From contig NC_041716.1 in the NCBI RefSeq assembly GCF_900700375.1, forward strand, positions 19,826,578-19,890,577: DNA of 64,000 nt. The letters are read 5' to 3'. How positions within the stretch are numbered: the stretch's first letter is position 1; every line of letters starts with the position of its first letter. The position numbers were made by a program, and so were the translations under genes. Positions 1 through 14,300 of the stretch are shown piece by piece. This stretch comes from Denticeps clupeoides. Its lineage: Eukaryota > Chordata > Actinopteri > Clupeiformes > Denticipitidae. The notes under the pieces were generated by a model. That model was not told the origin of the DNA. It did not search any database and was given only the letters and a program-made list of their open reading frames with translations.

Positions 1-4
1 ACAG

Positions 5-924
<920 letters not shown>

Positions 925-1012
925 TTATACTGGATTTTTTTTTTTTTTGATGCCCCATTTTGTTTTTAATCATTGAGCTCAGTTTTTCCTGCAGAGTTTA
1001 GTAGGAAGTCAC

Positions 1013-1018
1013 AATAAA
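1013..1018 (+). terminator. naa10: naa10 poly(A) signal
   Basis: An AATAAA hexamer lies 89 bases after the naa10 stop codon, with a T-rich stretch following it. It is the first canonical signal downstream. Confidence 0.8.
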
Positions 1019-2005
1019 TTGGTAAATAAATGTGTTGTGCTTTTTATTTCTTGGGAAATATTATACCGAATCTCTTACCTAACACAGTTTATATTGTCAC
1101 CCTGGACTGCAAACGTGGGTGTGGAAAATTGATAGATGTATGGTGTCATATAGAATTTGTTATTTAAGGATTATATATAAGGCCTTATAGAATAAGGTGA
1201 AAGGGTAAAATATGTTGTCGCATCGTATACAACCAGAGCCATTTATAAATAAGTCAAACAATGAAAACTAGTGCTGTAATCGTGTCTAAAGGGTGGGGCC
1301 GAGCCACACAGAATCAAACCTGACAAAACCAGTTTTTTTAGAAGTTGGCCTTGCTTTACGAGTGCTAGACTTATAAGGAAAGAAATTGAGCGGATCGGAT
1401 GTGAATATAATGCATATTTTCCATTTCACGTAACCAATTATTTTCATTATGCACAGGGTCAGAAATTTTCCATGCCTCAGACTTTGCTGCTGTTCCAGGT
1501 GCATAACACAACCGCCGGAATCTGGCTTCCGTTTCACCTCGTCCATGCTTTTAAGATTTTAGGTTTGTCATATGCATAAAGCGCAGTGCCATCCCAGACA
1601 GACATATAAGACGCAACATCTCTCGCGATAATTACAACGCATCACCTGACCGACAATTGCTAATCAAATTAACATTTCATAATATTAACTTTAATGAATC
1701 AAATGTACCAGACGCGAAACACTTACAATCAGTGAATCGTACGGAAAGAATATGTATTATAGTCCCGTCGTGTCGGGTTCAGGTCAAGATTTACCACTCT
1801 ACCGAAAACGTTTCACTGACCTGCGGTCAGTTTGAAGCTTTTAATCTCATTGGCTGTCGCGGCGATGCCCCGCCCCTTCCAAAATAGCCTCGCTTCATTT
1901 GCGGTGGGATGGGGTCACATGAACTTCAGTCACGCGGCTTTTGATTGTTTACATGGGTGGAGTTTGCGCGTTAATTTTCCTTTAATGTAGTAAAGAAACT
2001 GCAAA
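1019..2005. other. naa10-nudt16 intergenic spacer with the nudt16 promoter at its right end
   Basis: I see no gene here. The last 200 bases are GC-rich with a GC-box-like CCCCGCCCC (1868-1876) and a TCACATGA E-box/M-box-type site (1915-1922) about 85 bases before the nudt16 ATG. This makes it a likely TATA-less promoter. The transcription start was not determined. Confidence 0.5.
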
Positions 2006-3386
<1,381 letters not shown>

Positions 3387-5260
3387 GTATGGAAGCAAAG
3401 CCTCCTAGAGTCCATCCTGAATCTGGCTGCTCTCCAGTATGAGCCTCTGCAAAGAGATGATCTAGGTGGTCCTACAAGGTAGTACATTATGAATGGACTG
3501 TATGAATATTAATGTTAAAAGTGCATATTAAATCTGATTTTTTTTGTAACAGTGCACTGAGTGTTTTTTTATTTGAACAGTGAAAAAGAATGTGAATCTC
3601 TGAGCGCTAGTTCTCAAGACGGCCACCAGGCTGTACTACTGCACGCAAATGAAACATTGTCACTTCAGCAGCACAGCATACAGGAGTTTGTGTTTTTAAC
3701 TTATAATGTTAATAATAATGTTATTTAATATTAACTTGTACAAATGTTTGTTGTTTTTCCACAACATATGGCAAATGCACACAATTGTCACTGATAACTG
3801 GACATGGCATCATGTGCAACCCTCCACTGGGTTTTATGAATCGTTGCACCAGATATAGACCATGTGCACGTTGTGGTGGCCTTGTGATTGTGAAAGGGGG
3901 GGGATCTATTTCTGTGTGTGTGTGCGCGTTATGCAGTGTGTGCTTACATGTGCATCACTGGAGAGTACAATTAAATAATTAGGATGCTTGCACAGCAACG
4001 CGTGACTGTGTGAGTATATTTTTTGGGGGTTAGAGAGTCATAATGATGAAGTAGGTCAGTGCTGCGAGGGACTGACTGACCAAGTGGAAACTGAACTGTC
4101 CCCGAGGGAGTGAAAGGAGAGGAAGAGGGTGGGTTCCGGGCGGGGGGCAGGTGTACAATGTACAATGCCGGAGTTAGTTGTATGAATAATCTGTGATGTC
4201 AGATGCTCCAATATCCTGGAATAACATCAGTTTGGTTGGGTGGAGTTTGTTCATGATCAGTTACATCTTTGTCACTGGAGACAGTTACACTTCCTACTTT
4301 TGCAGGGTGGGGTTCGTCTTCTGACCGAGTTAACCGCTGGGGAGTTTTTGATCTTACTGTCCTGTTGTATGCATTTCATTCTTAACTGTGTGTGTGTGTG
4401 TCAGATCATGAAACAAGTGATGGGGTTTGATTTCTATGCACTCGTCACCACATCCTGCAACTGTGATGCAGAGGACTGTGGAGGAAGGAAGCAGACGGAA
4501 GAAAGTTATGGGTGGAGGGTTGGGGGCAAAACAGCTTGTCTGATACTGACAGTGCAGAACACTAAATTAGTTTGAAAGTGCTTTCAGTGTAGCGCCATAA
4601 ATGTATTCATTAGTGAATAACATGTTTTAATGTATACACATTTTTGTGTTACATATGTGCTGTATATTTGTTTTGTAAATTTTTCTATTGCAATACGTAT
4701 GTATTACTTATTCATTGTATTAATATTCTAAATATATGTAAACTCTAATATGTAAATATGTAACCTATTTGTATTTTTTGTATCATTGATAAATATATAA
4801 TGTAATTGCCGTTACTTTATTAACTTCATGCACTTCCATACAGGTCCATGTCGAATGTGGATTTAAAAAATGTGATTTATTATGGTGAGGGGGGGTCATT
4901 ATCACTGTTTGGGGACAGTTTTTATTTTCTTTTATTTTTGCACATTTAGCTGCACATCGTGATCCAAGCGTCGTTTCCTGCGCGCTGTTCTGCGTCACAT
5001 CATGTCTGGGGGGCGTTCAGTCTAAACAAAAGCTACAGAAGCACGAACAAAAAAAAAAACGGTACACCCCAGCGCCGAGGAGATGTGCATGTCGGTATCG
5101 ATTTCTACCCACGCTTACAGCCAGACTTTATTTCACTGCTGTCACCGCACCTGGACTCATGACCCCCGCATTATTCCCGCGAGACCGAGCAAGGTCACAG
5201 CAGCGATTCACGTCCAGAAAGCGGGCGCGGACACCGAGCGGACAGGGCGGCGTATTCATA
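3387..5260. other. nudt16 3'UTR and intergenic DNA
   Basis: The nudt16 3'UTR runs from 3387, with a weak ATTAAA at 3527-3532 as the only early poly(A) candidate. Beyond it lie AT-rich sequence and short GT runs (about 3912-3945 and 4388-4401). Open frames here, such as 4240-4575, show no family resemblance or splice-site logic. GC content rises after 4960 toward the arhgap4 promoter. Confidence 0.5.
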
Positions 5261-5270
5261 TCCGCGCCGG

Positions 5271-5330
5271 TATTTATAGGCCGGGGGGCGTGGCCTGGTC
5301 AGAGGGGAGGGCGGGAACTGTTCTGAACGG
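5271..5330 (+). promoter_or_regulatory. arhgap4: probable arhgap4 core promoter (TATA-like box plus GC boxes)
   Basis: A TATTTATAGG box sits at 5271-5280, followed by GC-rich GGGGGGCGTGGCC (about 5283-5295) and GGGCGGGAAC (about 5309-5318). It ends a locally CpG-rich block (4970-5320) in an otherwise AT-rich spacer. No other gene start lies downstream before arhgap4, so assigning it to arhgap4 is an inference from position. Confidence 0.45.
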
Positions 5331-5332
5331 CG

Positions 5333-5370
<38 letters not shown>

Positions 5371-5595
5371 AGAGAGAGAGGGAAGGGGCTGCTTGCATGC
5401 CAGAGAAAGAGATACACAGTGTGAGAGAGAGAGAGAGAGAGAGAGAGTTGAATGTGTCCTAGGAAGGGAAATCAAATAGGTTCCGTGAAATCTGTGTGAC
5501 TCAAACACAGTGTTCTGTGTGTATGAGGCAGAAGGAGCGAGAGAGAGAGAGGGGGGGGAAGCTGAAAGGAGGAACGCAGGACTACAGAGAAGGAG
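5331..5595 (+). other. arhgap4: candidate non-coding first exon of arhgap4, purine-rich
   Basis: This starts about 30-50 bases after the TATA-like box and ends at a donor-like GAG|GTATGA (exon end 5595). It is dominated by GA repeats (5339-5368, 5421-5447, 5538-5553). It could join the acceptor at 9309-9310 in front of the first coding exon. No transcript evidence is available, so the exon is tentative. Confidence 0.35.
5339..5447. repeat. (GA)n microsatellites
   Basis: Two dense AG/GA dinucleotide runs, 5339-5368 and 5421-5447, separated by purine-rich sequence. The strand asymmetry would give a long polypurine tract in any transcript from the upstream promoter. Confidence 0.9.
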
Positions 5596-8331
5596 GTATG
5601 AATCTCACCTTCTTCATTATTTATAGACGAGAACGTGCTGTCTGCGCTCCTAATGCACACTGTCCTGCAGCTGTGTGTTTACGTCTCGCTGCCGTCATCT
5701 GTGTGCATGTAATAACACTGCTCCTCGCCGTTGTGTACTACGTGTGTTGTGTGTGTCCATGTTTGTCTTGTAATCAGCTTGTTCACTGCATTGTTGTGCT
5801 TCACGGCTGATTTGATGTAGTGTGTGTGTGTGTGTGTGTCTGTGTGTGTGGATGCACGGTTGGAGCACCAATGGCTCTTCCTCTCTGCTCTTTTGAACTT
5901 GTGCCATCCGTCCTTCCACCATCTTCTGCACGGTGGCCCTGCGAGCTTCTGGACGTTCTCTCGACGTATTTCCCGCGTGGCAGATGAACCTGCTCCATCT
6001 GTCAGGTGGCGCTTTCAGGGACCTGCAGCTAAAAGTGTGACAGAGATCAGCATCTCCTTCCTGTTCACACTCGGTCTGTGTGAATATGTGTGTTTGTGTG
6101 TGCTGCGTATTGATCTCTATCAGGCAGAGAAGCCGCCGTCTCTCCATCTCCATCCCGATCTATCACCATCAGCAGAACTACGCCTGCTCAGCTCCTCGTC
6201 TCCCTCTCCCCTCATTACCATTTTACAGAGGGGATCACTGTCCATCGCACTCCTCCTCCCCTCCTCCCCCTCCTCTACTCTGCGGTGGCCAGGGTTGGAC
6301 CAGGATGATTGATCACCACATGACTGCTGTAGGTGGAAGTGGCAGATAAGAGGATATGTTGAAATAGAGCTAAAACGGTGTGTCCAGAATGAAATGAGTG
6401 TGTCAGGAAATGATGAAGATTGGGGGCGGGGACACACAAACTGCAGGACAGACATTACACAGCATTCTTAAAGAAGACATCTTTTCATGGCATTAGGTAG
6501 AGATGGAGAGTGTGTGCATGTGACAGAGAGACTAGGTGTGTGCTTTAAAGTGTGTGTGTGTGTGTGTTTTCCTTGTCCAGGAAAATGTGACCTGTCTCCA
6601 TGAGACGGCTGCAGACTAACCATGTCCAGTCCAGATGACTCCTCAAAAAATTTATTTTCACTGTAGCATAGATCTATGCTAACCGTGTGCCGGTCTGGAG
6701 TTTTTTTTGTGTCAGTGTACATTCGTTGTAGGTTTGTCTGATTGTGTTGATGTATGTAGTCCAGTATGATGTGCCTATGTTGTGTATTAAATCCCCTTGT
6801 CTACACCTCGTCGTGCGAATGCATCCTGTTTCCCATTCCTGCCCTGTGAAAATCTATAATAGACCAGTTTATGAAATAAAAGTACCCTGTAGTTTGACAG
6901 TTGATTAGAATATGAGTGTGTGTGTGTATGTGTGTGTGTTTGAGTGAGATAATGTGTCATACTGTGGTCTTGTTGAGCCCGGTTACATTTAGAGTATAAT
7001 TATGCTCTGTCTGTTGGATATATCGAGGCTGAGTGTGTGTGGGTTACCGCTGCAGTAATTCTTTGGTTGTATGGTTATGTGTATGTGTGATACTGTATTG
7101 TATGTTTATGGGTTGTATGGTTGTATGTGGGGTATTGTTTTGCATGGTACCATCTTGAGTGGTGGTGTTTGTTGTATATTGTTTTAAGATTGTGATAGAA
7201 TATTGCATGTTGTGTGTGGTGCGTAGTAATATGCAGTATTGTGGCCTAGCTTGGCAGGCGGTGATGTACTGGTGAGGGGAGTGGATCAACGGTGGCTCTG
7301 CTGGGGCTGATAACGCCAGGGTTCCTTCTCATTGGGCCACACTGGGAGCGTAAAACAGGATTGATCCATGGACCTCTAATTCCCACAGGCTTCCTTTAAC
7401 TCAACTCAGGTTTAAACAAGCTGGATACAGTCATGGACGCACAATGGCCTGAGAAACATCATTTTAACATCATTTTAAAGAATAATTAGTACTATATTTA
7501 CCTCAGATGTTCTCTGTGTTTTCAGTTGTCAATTTATGTAGCTTATTTGAAACTGGAACATATAAGAATCTACTTTTCTCTCATTGGTCTGTTTAGCTGG
7601 TTGACATTCGCACTCTGACCTTGTCCCTGCTGTTGTGTTGACTGAGTGTGTGTTTAGGTGGAGAGGAGAGAACTGTGATAGAAAAGCAAGATTCACTCAG
7701 TGACTCAACCTCTCTGAGACACACACACACACACGATGGCTGGTGTGACTCTCTGTCTCACTCACACACATCCAAACACAGTGTATACACATACACACAG
7801 ATATACACACAGCCTCCAGATGGAACAATACACCAGGTCTCTCTCATACATTCCATTACACACACACACGCACAACACACACCTGCAGCAATGTACTGGG
7901 CCAAAAACAGGTACATACACGTAGGTACAAGCCCCAACTCATAGGAGAGAACAGGTCTAATAAAAATACACACACATTCAGCTAAAGCAGCACACATGGG
8001 CACATAAACAATTACACATGCTTATTGTTAAAATATTTGCATTTACACTCAAAGACCATACGTGGCAAAAGTCCAGTTTAATTGCCTGCTTCCTAACATT
8101 TTATGTCCTGTTAACTTGTTGTGCCTCATGTGCAAATATGGATTGTCTTTTTCATGTGTATTCATATGTGTTTCTAAGCGCCACAACTGGAGGCTGCATA
8201 ATGATGTGAAATAATCCCAAATAATATCCCAAATAGTGAATAATTTTTAAAAAAGTTAAGTGAATGTTATCAACAGATCGGGTCCTAGTGAACCAAAGTA
8301 GGGATTTCATTGATGGATATTTTAAAGCTCT

Positions 8332-8385
8332 TATGTAAGTTGCTCTGGATAAGAGTGTCTGCCAAATGTTGTAAATGTAAATGTA
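8332..8385 (+). repeat. SINE family B, 3' tail fragment
   Basis: Only the tail remains: TTGCTCTGGATAAGAGTGTC followed by GCCAAATG and repeated GTAAATG. It matches the ends of the longer copies at 15793-15998 and 25085-25258. Confidence 0.75.
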
Positions 8386-8640
8386 GATAGCGCAGCTTAA
8401 ATGAATTTAAACACAGATAATGAGCCTGTTTTGAAAATGTAAAGACTGGAAAGATCAGATATTAAAATGTATGTAGGAACATAAAAAAATTTGCAGAAAA
8501 ATACAAGATACCTAAAAACTGTAGTGAAGTACATTAATAAAGTATTTTCTTTTATATTTTTAGTTTCTATCATAAACATACACCTAATGAAGCACTCAAT
8601 GAACACACATACAGCTCAATGTGGGTGTGAAGCATTAAGT

Positions 8641-8870
8641 GAAAGTGAAGTAGTTGTCATTATGATACACTGCAGCACAGCACGCGGTGACACGGTGAAA
8701 TGTGTCCTCTGCTTTTAACCATCACCCTTAGTGAGCAGTGAGCAATGACAGGCGCCTGGGGAGCAGTGTGTGGGGACAGTGCTTTGCTCAGTGGCAACTT
8801 GGAGGACCGGGATTCGAACCGGCAACCTTCTGATTACGGGGCCACTTCCTTAACCACTAGGCCACCGCTT
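8641..8870 (-). repeat. SINE family A (tRNA-derived), near full length
   Basis: Read on the minus strand it has the tRNA-like head GTGGCCTAGTGGTTAAGGAA (box A) and a GGTTCGAATCC box B. The shared body contains CCCCACACACTGCTCCCC and TGCTGTGCTGCAGTGTATCA, and the end has CACTTCACTT. It is one of about fifteen copies in the window. Confidence 0.88.
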
Positions 8871-9310
8871 CTGATATCTCTTCTAATACGATCTTTTTCT
8901 GGGAGTGCCACTCCACATGTAGCATGTCTCTGGGCCTCAGATGTCTTTTCTTGCCTTGCCACCCTCCACCTAATTAAGCCCGTCTAACCACCCAGAGTAC
9001 GGCAGGAGGGGCATTCATTCACCCTGGCATAATGTCTAATATTAGTATTAGCATCATATTAGCCTGAACTTAAGGTTTCTGGCGCAAGCCTACAAAGACC
9101 AAAAAGTGTCAGAGGCAGCGAGTGGTATAAGATCAACAGGATGTGGGCAAGTGTGCTTCATTCTGTGAGTGGCTGTTTCCCCTGAAGCCATCTGTGCCCT
9201 TCATTCACACTGCTTTTCACTGGTTTCCTGCTTGTGATTGGCCTCTGTCTTTTTATAACCATTTCTTTATGCATTATTTAAACCACTTTCTCTCCTCTCT
9301 TCCACACTAG

Positions 9311-9622
9311 GACAATGACTTGCACCCAGTAACTCAGGAAGCCAGAGAGGAAACCGCCTGACTATCACCAATCCGATGAACTTGCCCACAACTGGGACAG
9401 CCAGAAAAGTTGTGATTCTGTCTTCAGACAAAACAAGTTGCATTTACTGAGAACCTGGACAGGAAGTCAGCGTGCCTGCCCATGATGAGCACCCTGCAAC
9501 GACTGTGAGACGCATCACAAGACAACGGCAGAGTTCAACGTTGCAGACGACATCACACTGCTACACACGGGACACTCAGAGCTGCCCGCCACTGAGCAGG
9601 CAGCGTGTCCGGTGGTGAGAGG
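9311..9622 (+). promoter_or_regulatory. arhgap4: arhgap4 5' leader with three short upstream ORFs
   Basis: An acceptor (CACACTAG, ending 9310) opens an exon whose first 312 bases are non-coding. Three short upstream ORFs precede the main ATG: 9315-9332 (5 codons), 9376-9450 (24 codons) and 9482-9508 (8 codons, starting ATGATG). All terminate before 9623. Such an arrangement usually lowers translation of the main frame. That effect is inferred. Confidence 0.5.
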
Positions 9623-11278
9623 ATGACATCGCATGGGAAGCTGAGGAAGGAGAAGGGGAGTTTGGCAGAGTATGAGAACCAGATTAAAGGTGAGAGGGGT
9701 TCAGGCACAATTTAGGGGGTATTGGTGGTCATATATGAAAATCTCTCTTTTAACCCTGTCTCTGTCTGTCTATCTATCAATCAATCAATCTATCTGTCTA
9801 TCTATCTACACTACTTTTCAAAATGTCATGTAAAAGAAAAATGAAAATATTGCAAAATGAATAAGAAATAGTCATTGACAATATTTGAAGTCATAGTTGA
9901 ACCCACATTTCTTGATGGATCGAATAATCTAAAGAAGATCCAATTCAATGCTTCTTTATTCAGTAAAGGTGTTTTCAACTGTACTCAACTGTATCAAGTC
10001 AATGTTAATGGGGCAGTGGTGGCCTAGCGGTTAAGGAAGCGGCCCAGTGAATCACGATCTGCCAAGCAAAGTGCCGTCCCCACACACTGCTCCCCGGGTG
10101 CCAGTCATGGCTGCCCACTGCTCACTAAAGGTGATGGGTTAAATGCAGAGGACAAATTTCACTCCTGGGCAGTGGTGGCCCAGCGGTTAAGGAAGCGGCC
10201 CCGTAATCAGAAAATTGCTGGTTCGAATCCCGATCTGCCAAGGTGCCACAGAGGTGTCACCAAAAAAAGCACCGTCCCCACACACTGCTCCCTGGGCACC
10301 AGTCATAGCTGCCCACTGCTCACTGAGGGTGATGGGTTAAATGCAGAGGACAAATTTTACTGTGTGCACCATGTGCCGTGCTGCTGTGTATCACATGTGA
10401 CAATCACTTCACTTTTTTTTTTAAATCATTACAACCATTGGAACTCAAGACTAATTGTTGCTGATAATGAGCCTCTCTATATTTATGCAGATATTCCATT
10501 CATTACTGTTGCTTTGCCACCGTAAGTCGTCCGTGGATCAGGCTTGTTTCATCAATACATCTCGCAGATGCTCCATCATTCTGAGATCTGGAGAATCTGG
10601 CAGCCGAGTCAACACTTGTTGTTGGGTTCCTCAGTCCCTTTCAGGTCTGTGTTTGCAGTGACAGGGTACAGCCATGAGGGAATATTGTTTCCATGAAGGC
10701 GTCTGCTTGGTCTACATTAATTTTTAGGTAGGTAGTATGTGCAGAACATGAAACTGCATCTGCCAGTCAGTGGTTCCTCAGACCAGATGTGTAAGCTTCT
10801 AACCGCTGCATAACAGGAACCACATCAGACCTGCTGCTGTGAAGATGGACCCATTTGTGTGGCATTATAATCTGGTCACTTGACCATCTTTTCTTGCTTT
10901 CAACTCATCAGCTGCAAGAACTGGCTGTTCACTGGGACTAAGCGGATTTCACACGGACCACTTCACTCGCTTGAATCGTTCAAACCAAAATGTTTTTTGA
11001 GGACGTTTTTCATATGGACTCTCACCGTGCCTGCGTGAATCGTGCCTGCTGCCGCTTTTGTCCAGTGTGTAGCCTGCTTTGGCGCGCCTACCGCACTGTG
11101 CTGATGTATTTATAGCCAGTATTAGTGATGCTGTCTCCCCTCATCCAATCAGAACCATGCCCCAGGCTGTGCAGAGCCGGGAGAGGGAAGGAGGGAAGGG
11201 AAGTGGTCATTTAATGCGCCTTTTCCCTCTCACAACCAGCATCAGCCTTTCTCTTTGTCTCTCTTTAATTGTTTTTTT

Positions 11279-11321
<43 letters not shown>

Positions 11322-14300
11322 TACATTCTCAATTTCCACCTTACACCCTCATCACATGTCCACAGCTCCAGTACTGCATCAGTTAACAGCTTATTATAAC
11401 ATCCTATTTACTGTGTAAATCTGTACAAAATACCTCCAGCCATAATAAAATGTCACTGCATTGAGCAAGTATGGGCGTTTCTCTCGGCTGTGACTGATGC
11501 CCCCTCCTCGCTGCTCTGTGTCAGAGGTCCGCAGTCAGCTCTCAGAGCAGATGAAGGTCTTGGATGCCCAGCTGGAGCACAAGACGCAGCAGCTGCAGGA
11601 CCTGAGCGACTACCTGCGCAGGCGGGCTGAGATCGAGGCTGAGTACGCCCGCTCCCTGGAGAAACTCAGCGAGAGGTTCACCGTCAAGACCAAGAGGTGC
11701 GAAGGGGAGGGTTTCAGTGAGGACACAAATCTTCAAACACAACTATTTCTTGTATTGTCCCCCCAAAATTTAGGAAAAAGCTGCAATCGGTTTCAGTTTG
11801 TGGTTGGTATTAATATGTCCATTATGGTCTGGTAATGTGTGGTGAATCTAAGGGTAAGACCTGAAGGTTTCTGTATTTTTCATGTAGATGCTAGTCAGTG
11901 GTCCTTCGGGTCCAGGACTGAATAACCCAGGTCTACATATTCTTTTAACTTAGCACTGATTAGTTAGAGCAAAAAACAAACCCCCCAAAACCTCGGAATG
12001 AGAAAAATCTCCCTCCTGCTAACAGAAAGGAGCAGTCAGACCAGTCAGTTTCTCAGAGCTGGTCAGTGTTGTTGACCCAGACGCGCCAGGAGAGCCGAGA
12101 CCATAGTTCCCTGAGTGAGATATGCTGCAACACCCTGACACAGCGCCTTTCCCACTGCATAGAGGACACGCACCGCCTGGCCAAGAAGGTACGTTCATGC
12201 ACAAGCATGCAAACACACAGCCAGAACACAACCAGTGTATGAATGAAATACTGAATGAACAATTTATTTTAATACATTTAGACATTTTAGTCAAATTCAT
12301 CAAACAATCAGTATTTTTAGTTTTAGTTTCCTTGAATTTTGAGAATATTTACTTGTACTACTTTGTTACTATTTCTATTATACTATAGCAAAATGTACAA
12401 TTATTTCTGCTCTTTGTTTGTTTACTGCCAGAGTAAAGAGGTTGGCCTCCAGATGCAGGATGATCTCTTGAAGGTCACCACCGAGCTTCAGACGGTGAGT
12501 GGGTGTGACAGGCTTAGCATTAGCAGCATTAGCAGCGGCCTCTTTAACACATTTCCTCAGTTGTGCAATTAAACATGCATCATCAGCCCTTGCTGCCTTC
12601 AGATCGTGCCTGGCATGCTCCACTGCGTTGGAAACAGAATTAGCATTACCACCAAATAACATCACCCAAGTGTGCAATGATACTTGGAGAGCATATTAGC
12701 ATCATCTGTTTGAAAGTAGTGCATGTGTGTATGTGTGTGTCACAGCCAGAGTGTGTCTTGTGCATGCAAGCCTAGTTCTCCTCATAGTTCTTGGGGTATC
12801 CAGAGCAGCTCATTTCAGGCGGTGCACCTTCACGTTCAGCTCCAGTGGGCCTGAATGACAGCTGGACAGACTGTTGAGGTCATCACCCTCTAATGGGCAC
12901 ACAAGTGTCATCTTCTGTGTGTGTGTGTGTGTGTGTGTGTGTTGAAGCATGACTTCCATCAGGCATGCAGACACAGAGGTTGCATGTATTCTGACCTTAG
13001 GGGGGTGATAGTGGTCAGGTTGCATCACTCAGCGTTTTCACTGTTTCCTCAGACCAAAGAGTTACAGCAATTCCTTTTATTGGTTATTGGTGTCTAGGAA
13101 TACTGACACTCAAACTAACGCTCAAATCTCTATATGCTGCAGGTATAGCGTTCATAAGCCAGGCCTGACACAAAATACAATTACAAAATGTAAAAAAAAT
13201 GTATTGTACCACACAACATATTCATACACTATATGCTTAAGGAAGGATATTTTTCATTTCCAATGGAAACATTCAAGGGAATCAATAAGAAACCCGTTAA
13301 GGAACAAAATCGATAGCCAGTATTGATTAAAGCAATAGTATAGATGAAATCCATACAGCTGTTGGCTTCTTGGTAATTGTACACTTTGCTAATGTTACCA
13401 TTGCCTACAAGACTAGCGGACTAGAAGAGTACATAAAACAGTCTGTAGTCTATATATGCACAATATGACTTTACAAAGACAAAGCAACATGATATTGTTA
13501 CAGATTTTTCCCATCATGCTCCTGAAGCAAATTTGAAATAGATAGATAAATTGTCGAACAGTGGAGCCAAAACAAATGCAGCTTTTGATCTCAGCTGCCT
13601 GTGGGCGTGTGCAGGGATTTGTTCCTGTGATGAAGGGTTGGTACTTTGGAGACTGGCTGGTGTGACATGTCCTTATGTGCATGAGCCTTTAAAAAACATT
13701 AAAAGCATCAAAGAAATATTATAACATGATGAAAAAAAGACCAAATGACTGACAGTATAAAATGGCAGATTTTATTCTGTGACAACTGCATTGCCAGTTT
13801 GTCCGTGACAGTAATGGTTTTGGGTTAGGATGGATTAGCACCATCAGATAATTGCAGCAAATGTCCTGTCTGTTGTGTTCTGAATGACACCTGTAGGCCC
13901 TGAAGACTTATCACCAGTACCACACAGACAGCCTGGCCGCTGAAGGAAAACTCAAAGAGGCCACGCGATTGGAGGAGAGGCAGACAGGGAAGTCCTCTGA
14001 CTTGGGCCTCGGACAGTCAGGAGGACAAAGGCGAAGCTCAGTGAAGAAGATGGAGAGGTTGATGGAGAAGGTGGTGTAGCCTTTGATGCTTTTCACTTTT
14101 TAGAAAGCAGGATTGCAAAATGTGGTTTTGAAACGTAGGCCAGTAACTTGCAAACATTTCCTGTTTTTGTGTGAGCGTGTTAATGTGTGTGTTTGTAACA
14201 GAGGCATGGCAAAGTACAGGAGACCCAGCTGAAGTGCACTAAAGCTCGTAATGACTACCTGCTCAACCTTGCTGCAGCCAACGCCGCTATGAATAAATAC

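Larger units (their letters stand above)
5596..9310. other. putative arhgap4 leader intron; microsatellite-rich, no coding exon seen
   Basis: About 3.7 kb of low-complexity-rich DNA with (GT)n at 5818-5850, about 6549-6568 and 6915-6940, and (AC)n around 7720-7735. It also holds a SINE-B tail (8332-8385) and a full SINE-A (8641-8870). Open frames here, for example 5695-6153 on the minus strand and 5824-6312 on the plus strand, are by-products of GT/CA runs. No conserved motif was recognised. Confidence 0.5.

Noticed and set aside
4240-4575. Possible small gene between nudt16 and arhgap4
   Set aside because: No recognisable domain, no start context or splice sites, and internal GT repeats.
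5695-6153. 152-codon open frame on the minus strand (and an overlapping 162-codon plus-strand frame)
   Set aside because: Composition is driven by GT/CA runs; no domain, no splice logic, no conservation signal.
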